Positions 26,440 through 34,800 of a stretch of DNA of 64,000 bases are shown in pieces. Origin of the DNA: Streptomyces sp. SCUT-3 (lineage in GTDB: Bacteria; Actinomycetota; Actinomycetes; Streptomycetales; Streptomycetaceae); assembly GCF_014083985.1 (NCBI RefSeq), contig NZ_CP046907.1, positions 4,564,501 through 4,628,500 of the forward strand, in the 5' to 3' direction. A model generated the notes under the pieces. It did not search any database, was not told the origin of the DNA, and saw only the letters and a list, made by a program, of their open reading frames with translations. The position numbers and the translations under genes are program-made. How positions within the stretch are numbered: position 1 is the first letter of the stretch; each line of letters begins with the position of its first letter.

Positions 26440-28080
26440 TCAGAGAGCCCACCAGACGCAGGAGTCGGCCGGCAGCCGCACGCTCCCGCCGGTGAAGGAG
26501 ACCGGCTCGCTGCTGAGCACCGGGCGCCCCGGGACGGGCAGTTCGGCCTCCGCGTCCGAGGTGTTCACGGTGCACACGAACCCCGGGCGGGAGAAGGCCA
26601 GCACGCCCTCGGGGGCCTGGAGCCACTCCATCGGGCCGTCGCCCAGGCCGGGCAGCTCGCGCCGCAGCCGCAGCGCCGAGCGGTACAGCTCCAGGGTGGA
26701 GCGCGGGTCCCCGGTCTGGGACTCCACCGACAGGTCCCGCCAGGAGTCGGGCTGGGGCAGCCAGCTGCCGCCGGGGCCGAACCCGTAGGGGGCCTGGTCG
26801 CCGGACCACGGCAGCGGCACGCGGCAGCCGTCGCGGAAGCCGTCCTGGCCGTTGTCGCGGAAGAACGACGGGTCCTGGCGCACCTCGTCGGGCAGGTCCA
26901 CGACCTCCGGCAGGCCGAGCTCCTCGCCCTGGTAGACGTAGGTCGAGCCGGGCAGGGCCAGCATCAGCAGCGCGGCCGCCCGGGCCCGCCGCAGGCCCTG
27001 CTCGCCGCCGCCGTAGCGGGTCACGTGCCGCACCACGTCGTGGTTGGAGAGCACCCAGGTGGTGGGGGCGCCCACCGAGCCGGCGGAGGCCAGGGACTCG
27101 TCGATGACCGACCGCATCGTCCGCGCCTCCCACTCGCAGCCGAGGAAGTGGAAGTTGAAGGCCTGGTGCAGCTCGTCGGGGCGCACGTACATCGACAGCC
27201 GGGCCGGGGTCGGCGCCCACGCCTCGGCGACGCCGATCCGCTCGCCCGGGTAGGAGTCCAGCAGGGTGCGCCAGGAGCGGTGGATCTCGTGGACCCCGTC
27301 CTGGTCGAAGAACGGCAGCACCTGGGCGCCGATCATCTTCACCTGCTCGGTGTGCCCGATGTCGGGCAGTCCCTCGGCCTTGACCATGCCGTGCGCGACG
27401 TCGATCCGGAAGCCGTCCACGCCCAGGTCGAGCCAGAACCGCAGGACCGACTCGAACTCCTCGCGGACCTCGGGGTTCTCCCAGTTGAGGTCCGGCTGTT
27501 CGGGGGCGAACAGGTGCAGGTACCACTCGCCGGGCGTCCCGTCCTGGTTCCGCGTGCGGGTCCAGGCCGGGCCGCCGAAGACCGACTCCCAGTCGTTGGG
27601 AGGCAGTTCGCCGTCCTTCCCCTTGCCGGGGCGGAAGTGGTAGCGCGCGCGGGCCGGCGAGCCGGGCTCCGAGGCCAGCGCCTCGGCGAACCAGGCGTGC
27701 CGGTCGGAGGTGTGGTTGGGGACGATGTCCACGATCACCCGCAGGCCGCGGGCGTGCGCCTCGCGCACCAGGGCGTCGGCGTCCGACAGGTCGCCGAACA
27801 GGGGGTCCACGGCCCGGTAGTCGGCCACGTCGTAGCCGCCGTCCGCCTGGGGGGAGGCGTAGAACGGCGTCAGCCACAGCGCGTCCACGCCGAGCTGCTC
27901 CAGGTAGGGCAGCTTGGCGCGGACGCCGGCCAGGTCGCCGACGCCGTCGCCGTCGCTGTCGGCGAACGAGCGCACGTACACCTGGTAGATGACGGCGCTG
28001 CGCCACCAGTCCGGCCGGACGTCCTCGTCGGAGCGGTGGGAAGCCTGGTCGGGGACGTGGGGGGCGAGGTCCTGGGTCAT
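26440..28080 (-). CDS. aglA: GH13 alpha-glucosidase AglA
   Basis: 546 residues, cytoplasmic (no signal peptide). It hydrolyses imported maltose and maltodextrins to glucose. GH13 motifs: WWRSAVIYQVYVRSFADSDG, region I DIVPNHTSDRHAWF, region II VDGFRIDVAHGMVKAEG with the nucleophile Asp, region III IGVAEAWAP with the acid Glu, and region IV WVLSNHDVVRHVTRYGG. ELGLPEV is near the C-terminal side. It follows malG by 95 bases and precedes malR, forming a malE-malF-malG-aglA-malR array. Oligo-1,6-glucosidase activity is also possible in this family. Confidence 0.92.
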   Translation of the reverse strand: MTQDLAPHVPDQASHRSDEDVRPDWWRSAVIYQVYVRSFADSDGDGVGDLAGVRAKLPYLEQLGVDALWLTPFYASPQADGGYDVADYRAVDPLFGDLSDADALVREAHARGLRVIVDIVPNHTSDRHAWFAEALASEPGSPARARYHFRPGKGKDGELPPNDWESVFGGPAWTRTRNQDGTPGEWYLHLFAPEQPDLNWENPEVREEFESVLRFWLDLGVDGFRIDVAHGMVKAEGLPDIGHTEQVKMIGAQVLPFFDQDGVHEIHRSWRTLLDSYPGERIGVAEAWAPTPARLSMYVRPDELHQAFNFHFLGCEWEARTMRSVIDESLASAGSVGAPTTWVLSNHDVVRHVTRYGGGEQGLRRARAAALLMLALPGSTYVYQGEELGLPEVVDLPDEVRQDPSFFRDNGQDGFRDGCRVPLPWSGDQAPYGFGPGGSWLPQPDSWRDLSVESQTGDPRSTLELYRSALRLRRELPGLGDGPMEWLQAPEGVLAFSRPGFVCTVNTSDAEAELPVPGRPVLSSEPVSFTGGSVRLPADSCVWWAL

Positions 28081-28175
28081 TCGGTGTCCCTATCGGGTAG
28101 GCCCATGGGTTGGCAGGGCACGTGGAGCGGCCGGGGAGCCGGCGCGCCGGGCGCGTGGGGGTGTCGGGGCGGGGG

Positions 28176-29081
28176 CTAGCCCTTGGTGCCTCCCGCGGTC
28201 AGGCCGGCCACCAGGTGCTTCTGGGCGAAGAAGAAGACCAGCCCGGCGGGGACGGTGATCAGCACCGCGGAGGCGGTCAGCAGGCCCCACTCGGCCTTCT
28301 GCTGGCTGATGAAGGTCTGCAGGCCGACGGAGAGCGTGTACATCTCCTCGCTGCTGAGGAACTGGGTGGCGAAGGCCACCTCGGCCCAGGCGGTGAGGAA
28401 GGTGTAGAAGGCGGTGACGGCCAGGCCGGGGCGGGCCAGCGGCAGGATCAGCCGCCAGAAGGTGCCGAACGGGGTGAGCCCGTCGACCCGGCCGGCCTCG
28501 TCGATGTCGACCGGGATGGTGTCGAAGTAGCCCTTGAGCATCCAGGCGCAGAAGGGCACCGACACCGAGCAGTAGGTGATGATCAGGCCGGCGTAGGAGT
28601 CCAGCAGCCGCATCGAGCCGAGGATGTTGTACAGCGGCACGATCAGCACCGCGACGGGGAACATCTGGACGATCAGGAAGACCCACATCAGCGGCCGGTG
28701 GCCGGGGAAGCGCATCCGGGAGACGGCGTACCCGGCGCTCGCCGCGATCGCCACGCCCAGCACCGTGGTGCCGGCGGCCAGGACCAGCGAGTTGACGAAC
28801 CAGGTCGTGAACGAGGTCTCGGTGAGGACCTGGGTGTAGTTGGTCAGGCTGAAGCCGGAGAACTCGGTGGGGTGGGTCCAGCCGCTGCGCCCGCGCAGCG
28901 AGACGAAGACCAGGAAGACCACGGGGAAGACGGCGACCAGGGCGGCGAGGACCAGCGTGCCGTGCAGGGCGGCCGACGCGGCGCGCGAGCGCTCGCCGCG
29001 CAGGCGGCGGCGGGGCCCGGGGACCGGCGCGGGGAGGGGCGCCGCGGGGGTCGTCGCGGGCTGTTCCAGGGTGGTGCTCAT
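28176..29081 (-). CDS. malG: Maltose/maltodextrin ABC transporter permease MalG
   Basis: 301 residues, six-helix inner-membrane permease. The binding-protein-dependent transport signature (EAA loop) reads IDEAGRVDGLTPFGTFWRLI near residue 190. The N-terminal ~50 residues are a cytoplasmic Pro/Ala/Arg-rich tail before the first helix (LVLAALVAVFPVVFLVFVSL). The ATG overlaps the malF stop by four bases (ATGA), so it is translationally coupled. It pairs with MalF. No ATPase gene is present, and the system probably uses a shared ATPase such as MsiK, as in Streptomyces. Confidence 0.95.
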   Translation of the reverse strand: MSTTLEQPATTPAAPLPAPVPGPRRRLRGERSRAASAALHGTLVLAALVAVFPVVFLVFVSLRGRSGWTHPTEFSGFSLTNYTQVLTETSFTTWFVNSLVLAAGTTVLGVAIAASAGYAVSRMRFPGHRPLMWVFLIVQMFPVAVLIVPLYNILGSMRLLDSYAGLIITYCSVSVPFCAWMLKGYFDTIPVDIDEAGRVDGLTPFGTFWRLILPLARPGLAVTAFYTFLTAWAEVAFATQFLSSEEMYTLSVGLQTFISQQKAEWGLLTASAVLITVPAGLVFFFAQKHLVAGLTAGGTKG

Positions 29082-30064
29082 CGGGTGGCCTCCTGACGGT
29101 CGAGCATCCGCCGGTAGAAGACGGAGAAGACCAGGAGCAGGGAGAGGATGAGGATGCCGTAGGTGGCCGAGCCCGCGTAGTCGCGCACGCCCTGGAAGGC
29201 CAGCCGGTAGGCATAGGTCACCAGGATCTCGCTCTCGCTGCTCGCTCCTTGGCCGATCACCAGGTAGATGATCGGGAACATGTTGAACGTCCAGATGGTG
29301 CCCAGCAGGATCACCGTGCTGGAGACCGGCCGCAGGCCCGGCAGGATGACGTTCCTGAACCGCTGCCAGGGGCTCGCGCCGTCCATCTCGGCGGCCTCGT
29401 GCAGCTCGGCCGGGATGGACTGCAGGCCGCCGAGGATCGCGACCATCATGAACGGCACGCCCAGCCAGACGTTGACGGCGACGACCGCGACCTTCTGCAT
29501 GAGGGGGTCGCCCAGCCAGTCGACGGGGGAGACGCCGACGCCGGCGAGCAGGGCGTTGAAGACGCCGTACTCGCTGTTGAACATCAGCCTCCAGGCGAAG
29601 GCGGCGACGAACGCGGGGACCGCCCACGGCAGGATCAGCAGCACCCGGTACAGGGCGCGGAAGCGCATGGGCCGGTTGAGGAGCAGGGCCAGGCCCAGAC
29701 CGACGGTGTAGTGCAGCAGCACGCAGGAGGCGGTCCACACCACGGTCCACAGCAGCCGCGGGTAGAAGTTGCCCTCCTGGCCGGAGAGGACGTTCCAGTA
29801 GTTGTCCAGGCCCACGAACTCGTAGGTGGCCGGGATGTGGTTGACGCCGATGGTGCGGCCGATGTTGGCCTCGTTGGCGTCGGTGAACGACAGGAGGATG
29901 CCGCGGCCCAGCGGGTAGCCGACCAGCACGCCGATGACCACGACCACCGGGAGCACCATCGCCCAGGCGTACCAGTGCGTGTCGAAGGAGCGCCGGATCC
30001 TGCTGAGCAGTCCGGTGCGCGGGCGCTCCGGGGCGCTGCCGGACTTCGTGACGGCTGTGGTCAT
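29078..30064 (-). CDS. malF: Maltose/maltodextrin ABC transporter permease MalF
   Basis: 328 residues with about six helices. First helix: WAMVLPVVVVIGVLVGYPLG. The EAA loop ELHEAAEMDGASPWQRFRNV lies near residue 220, followed by ILPGLRPVSS. This is the short Gram-positive form without the large periplasmic loop of E. coli MalF. The start is ATG at 30062-30064. It is separated from malE by about 250 bases holding a strong hairpin, and overlaps malG. Confidence 0.95.
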   Translation of the reverse strand: MTTAVTKSGSAPERPRTGLLSRIRRSFDTHWYAWAMVLPVVVVIGVLVGYPLGRGILLSFTDANEANIGRTIGVNHIPATYEFVGLDNYWNVLSGQEGNFYPRLLWTVVWTASCVLLHYTVGLGLALLLNRPMRFRALYRVLLILPWAVPAFVAAFAWRLMFNSEYGVFNALLAGVGVSPVDWLGDPLMQKVAVVAVNVWLGVPFMMVAILGGLQSIPAELHEAAEMDGASPWQRFRNVILPGLRPVSSTVILLGTIWTFNMFPIIYLVIGQGASSESEILVTYAYRLAFQGVRDYAGSATYGILILSLLLVFSVFYRRMLDRQEATR

Positions 30065-30138
30065 CGCTCCACGGCTCTCTCTTCTTCGGGGCAGGTCTGT
30101 GAAGGTGCGGCGGTCCGGCGCGGGCGGTGCACGGCGGT

Positions 30139-30167
30139 GGACCGCCCGGCCTGTCGCCGGGCGGTCC
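30139..30167. terminator. Intra-operon hairpin between malE and malF
   Basis: Twelve-base perfect arms GGACCGCCCGGC and GCCGGGCGGTCC enclose the five-base loop CTGTC, about 150 bases past malE. It is probably a partial terminator or an mRNA 3' stabiliser that keeps the binding protein more abundant than the permeases. Confidence 0.65.
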
Positions 30168-30318
30168 GGGCCGGCCCGGTCGGCCGGGCGCGTGGGGCCT
30201 TCCGCGGGGAGGTGGTCCGCCGGCCGTCAGTGCGGACGGCGTACCGGCCCGTCCCTGAGCCGGTCCTGCGGCGGACCTCCCGCGGCGGGCCCCCGGCCGG
30301 CCGGGCCGGGGCTCGCCG

Positions 30319-31608
30319 TCACTTCTCGACGGTGTAGTCCTTCAGCAGCTGCTTCTTCCAGGCGTCGGCGGTGGCGGTCAGGCCCTCCTCCGGGGTCTCG
30401 GTGCCCTGCAGGATCTTGACGTAGTGCGGCAGGAAGTCGGTGAACAGGTCACCGCCCTCGGCGATCGCCGGACGCGGGTGCGCCTTGCCGAGCGCGTCGT
30501 AGAACGCCTTGCGGACCGGGTCGGAGAGCACCTTGTCGGTGTAGGCGTCCTCGCGGGTCGGCAGCACGCCGATCTCGGCGGACACCTGCTCCTGGGCCTT
30601 CGCCGAGGTCATGTGCTTGATGAACAGGTAGGAGGCGTCCAGGTTGCCCGAGCCCGCGTAGGCGACCAGGTTGTGGCCGCCGACCGGGGCGCCGGCCTCG
30701 CCGGTGCTGCCGGCCGGGACCGGGGCGATGCCCAGGTTCTCCTTGTTTTTGAAGGACTTGCCGCTGAAGATGTCGGCGGTCGCCCACGGACCGTTGACGA
30801 TCATCGCGACCTTGCCGTCCTTGAAGGACGTCTGCATGTTGTTGTAGCCGTCGGTGGTGTCGGGCTTGGGGGCCGCACCGGACTTGATCAGGTCGACCGC
30901 GGTGCTGACGCCCTTGACGGCGGCGTCGTTCGCGATGGTGATCTTCTTGCCCTCGACGTCGACCATGTCGCCGCCCTCGCCGTACACGAACGGCAGGGCG
31001 AAGTAGGAGTCGGGGTTGAGGTAGATGCCGTCGGCGCCGGTCTTCTTCTCGATCTTCTTCGCGGCGTCCTTGACCTCGGTCCAGGTGGCCGGGGCCTCCT
31101 TCACGCCGGCCTTCTCGAGGAGCTCCTTGTTGTAGAGGAGGCCGAGGGTGTCGGTGACCTGGGGGACGCCGTAGGTCTTGCCCTCGTAGCCGCCGCTGGC
31201 GGCCGGGCCGTCGAGGAACTTGTCCTTGTCGTCCAGGGCCGGGGTGCCGTCGAGGGCGGCCAGGTAGCCCAGCTTGGCGAAGCCCGGGGTCCAGCCGACG
31301 TCGGAGCGCAGCACGTCGGGGGCGCCCTTGCCGGACTGCGCGGCGGTCTTGAACTTCTGCTGCGCCTGGGCGAAGGGGACGTTGACGTACTTGACCTTGA
31401 CCTTCGGGTACTTCTTCTCGAAGTCCGCGATCAGCTTCTTGAAGGCCGGGGCCTCGCTGGTGTTGTCGGAGGTGTCCCACCAGGTGACGGTGCCGGAAAC
31501 CTCGCCCGGCTCCTTGGCCGCCTTGTCCTCGCTGTCGCTGCCGCCACAGGCCGTCGCCGTCAGCGCCACCACGGTGGCCAGGGCGGCGACAGATATGCCT
31601 CGTCGCAT
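30319..31608 (-). CDS. malE: Maltose/maltodextrin-binding lipoprotein MalE
   Basis: 429 residues. A lipoprotein signal peptide MRRGISVAALATVVALTATA is followed by the lipobox Cys (TACGGS), so it is tethered to the outer face of the membrane. The mature region is an extracellular solute-binding family 1 protein (VTWWDTSDNTSEAPAFKKLI, DGIYLNPDSYFALPFVYGEG, MIVNGPWATADIF). It delivers maltose and maltodextrins to MalFG. It is first gene of the mal operon. A region rich in CTTGCAG-type boxes lies immediately upstream, shared with the divergent pullulanase gene. Confidence 0.95.
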   Translation of the reverse strand: MRRGISVAALATVVALTATACGGSDSEDKAAKEPGEVSGTVTWWDTSDNTSEAPAFKKLIADFEKKYPKVKVKYVNVPFAQAQQKFKTAAQSGKGAPDVLRSDVGWTPGFAKLGYLAALDGTPALDDKDKFLDGPAASGGYEGKTYGVPQVTDTLGLLYNKELLEKAGVKEAPATWTEVKDAAKKIEKKTGADGIYLNPDSYFALPFVYGEGGDMVDVEGKKITIANDAAVKGVSTAVDLIKSGAAPKPDTTDGYNNMQTSFKDGKVAMIVNGPWATADIFSGKSFKNKENLGIAPVPAGSTGEAGAPVGGHNLVAYAGSGNLDASYLFIKHMTSAKAQEQVSAEIGVLPTREDAYTDKVLSDPVRKAFYDALGKAHPRPAIAEGGDLFTDFLPHYVKILQGTETPEEGLTATADAWKKQLLKDYTVEK

Positions 31609-31695
31609 GTGGATCTCCTAGAAGAAGCGCCCGGCCGACTCTCCGGTGCCGTCCGTCCCTGGGCGGCAGCCGGGCTGTGGAGGAACGTAACAGGG

Positions 31696-31755
31696 CTGCA
31701 AGAGATTACGAAAGAGTTTGCAAGCAAGTTTCTGCAAGATGTTGAACTCTTGCTG
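31696..31755. promoter_or_regulatory. MalR operator cluster between malE and the pullulanase gene
   Basis: Four related heptamers lie within 60 bases: CTGCAAG at 31696-31702 and 31732-31738 (CTTGCAG on the malE strand), TTTGCAAG at 31717-31724, and the inverted CTTGCTG at 31749-31755. S. coelicolor MalR is known to act through CTTGCAG repeats in the malE promoter. The cluster starts about 90 bases from the malE start and 120 from the pullulanase start, so one regulator could control both directions. Confidence 0.75.
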
Positions 31756-31872
31756 AAATGGGGGTACGGAGGGTAGCGTCCGCGCCACCGGCAGTGCGGC
31801 CGGCTGTACCACGTGGACGGGCGCGTACCACGGGGCGTTCTTTTCCGTTCGGTGACTCACCCGAGGAGAACC

Positions 31873-34800
31873 GTGTCCGTGTCCTCCCGCGCGCCCTCGC
31901 GCACGCGCACCGCGGCGGCCGCCCTGGCCGCGGCCGTGCTGCTGGGCGCAGCCCCGGCCGCGACCCCGGCGGCCGCCGCCGCGCAGCCCCCGCCCCCGCC
32001 GTCCGACAAGGCACTGGCGGCCGCCCCGGACCGCCACGACCTGACCCGGGAGCAGTTCTACTTCGTCCTGCCGGACCGCTTCGCCGACGGCGACCGGGGC
32101 AACAACACCGGCGGGCTGTCCGGCGGGCGCACCACCACCGGCTACGACCCCGCCGACAAGGGCTTCTACCACGGCGGCGACCTCAAGGGCCTGACCGAGA
32201 GGCTCGACTACATCAAGGGCCTGGGCACCACGGCCCTGTGGATGGCCCCGATCTTCAAGAACCGGCCCGTGCAGGGCGAGGGCAAGGACGCCTCGGCCGG
32301 CTACCACGGCTACTGGATCACCGACTTCACCCGGGTGGACCCGCACTTCGGGACCGACGCCGACCTGGAGAAGCTGATCGACACCGCCCACGCCAAGGGC
32401 ATGAAGGTCTTCTTCGACGTCATCACCAACCACACCGCGGACGTCGTCGGCAACGAGGAGAAGGCCCACGGATACCTGTCCAAGGGCGCCTTCCCCTACC
32501 TGGCGAAGGACGGCCGGCCCTTCGACGACTCCGACGGGGTGAAGGCCTCCGACGTCGACGCCGACTCCTTCCCCTACACCCCCGCCGTCGACCCGGCCGA
32601 GAAGGACGTCAAGGTCCCCGCCTGGCTCAACGACCCGGAGATGTACCACAACCGGGGCGACTCCACCTTCGCCGGGGAGAGCGCCGGGCACGGCGACTTC
32701 TCCGGCCTGGACGACCTGTGGACCGAGCGCCCCGAGGTCGTCGAGGGCATGGAGCGGATCTACGAGCGCTGGGTGAAGGACTTCGACGTCGACGGGTTCC
32801 GCATCGACACCGTCAAGCACGTCGACATGGCCTTCTGGACGCAGTGGGCCACCGCCCTGGACGCCTACGCCGCCAAGCAGGGCCGGGACGACTTCTTCAT
32901 GTTCGGCGAGGTCTACTCCGCCGACCCCGCCGTCACCGCGCCCTACGTCACCCGCGGACGCCTCGACTCCACCCTGGACTTCCCCCTCCAGGACGCCACC
33001 CGCGCCTACGTCTCGCAGGGCGGGTCCGCGCAGCGGCTGTCGAAGGTCTTCGCCGAGGACCACCGGTACACCACGGACCGGGCCAACGCCTACGAGCAGG
33101 TGACCTTCCTCGGCAACCACGACATGGGCCGCATCGGCGCCTTCCTGAAGCAGGACAACCCGGGGGCGTCCGACGCCGAACTGCTGCGCCGCTCCCGCCT
33201 CGCCGACGAGGTGATGTTCCTCGGCCGCGGCAACCCGGTCGTCTACTACGGCGACGAGCAGGGCTTCACCGGCGCCGGCGGCGACAAGGACGCCCGCCAG
33301 ACCATGTTCGCCTCCCGCACCGCCGACTACCTCGACGACGACCGCATCGGCACCGGCGACGGCCACGACACCGACGCCTACGACACCTCCCACCCCTTGT
33401 ACCGCACCATCGCCGGGCTGTCCGCGCTGACGAGGAAGCACCCGGCGCTGCGCGACGGCGTCCAGACCGAGCGGTACGCGGACGACGGCGCGGGCGTGTA
33501 CGCCTTCTCCCGCACCGACGCCCGGCAGCAGGTCGAGTACGTCGTCGCCGTCAACAACGCGACGGAGCCGAAGAAGGCCCGGATACCCACCTTCTCGGCG
33601 GAGACCGGGTTCACCGCCCTGTGGCCGAAGGCCGCCGCCGAGGCCGGGAGGAAGGCCGTCACCGACGCCGACGCGGCCCTGTCCGTCGAGGTGCCCGCGC
33701 TGTCCGCCGTCGTGTACCGGGCCGACGGGCGCCTGCCCGCGCCGGACGCCGCACCGAGGATCACCCTGCGGGCCCCGGAGGCCGGCGCCACCGGCACCGC
33801 CGCCGTCACCGCGACCGTGCCCGGGGACGGCCTGAACCGCGTCGTCCTCGCCGCCCAGGCCGGCAACGGCAAGTGGAAGGTCCTCGGCAGCGCCGACCAC
33901 GCCCCCTACCGGGCCGGCCACGACCTGACCGGGGTCGCGCCCGGGACCGTCCTGCGCTACAAGGCCGTCGTGATCGACTCCGCGGGCCGCACCGCGAGCG
34001 CCACCGCCACCGGCACCGCCGGCGCCCCCGAGCCGGAGGCGCCGCCCACCGCCGTCTCCCGCGACCACGCGGTCGTCCACTACAAGCGCCCCGACGGCGA
34101 CTACGACGGCTGGCAGCTGTACGCCTGGGGCGACCTGGCCGACGGCGAGGCCACGCAGTGGCCGGCCGGCCACGCCTTCACCGGCCGCGACGCCTACGGC
34201 GCCTTCGCCTGGGTGAAGCTGAGGAAGGGCGCCTCGAACGTCGGCTTCGTCGTCGTCAAGGACGGCGTCAAGGACGGCGACGCCGACCGCTCGATCGACC
34301 TGTCGAAGACCGGCGAGGTGTGGATCGAGCAGGGCGAGGAGAAGGTCCTCGACCGGGCGCCCGAGGGCGCGTACCCCGAGCCGGACCGCTCGAAGGCCGT
34401 CCTGCACTACCACCGCGCCGACGGCGACTACGCCGGCTGGGGCCTGCACACCTGGACCGGCGCCGCCGAGCCCACCGACTGGGCGAAGCCGCTGGAACCG
34501 GTGCGCACCGACGCCTACGGCGCCGTCTTCGAGGTGCCCCTCGTCGAGGGGGCGACCGGCCTGAGCTACATCGTCCACAAGGGCGACACCAAGGACCTGC
34601 CCACCGACCAGTCCCTGGACCTGGCCGGCACCGGGCACGAGGCCTGGCTGATCGCCGGGCAGGAGAAGTACCTGCTGCCGCAGACCTCCGGCTCCGCCGC
34701 CGACCTGGACCTGGGCGAGGCCCGGGCCCAGTGGGTCGACCGGGACACCGTCGCCTGGAAGGCGTCCTCGCCCGACGCCGCGAGCACCCAGCTGGTGTAC

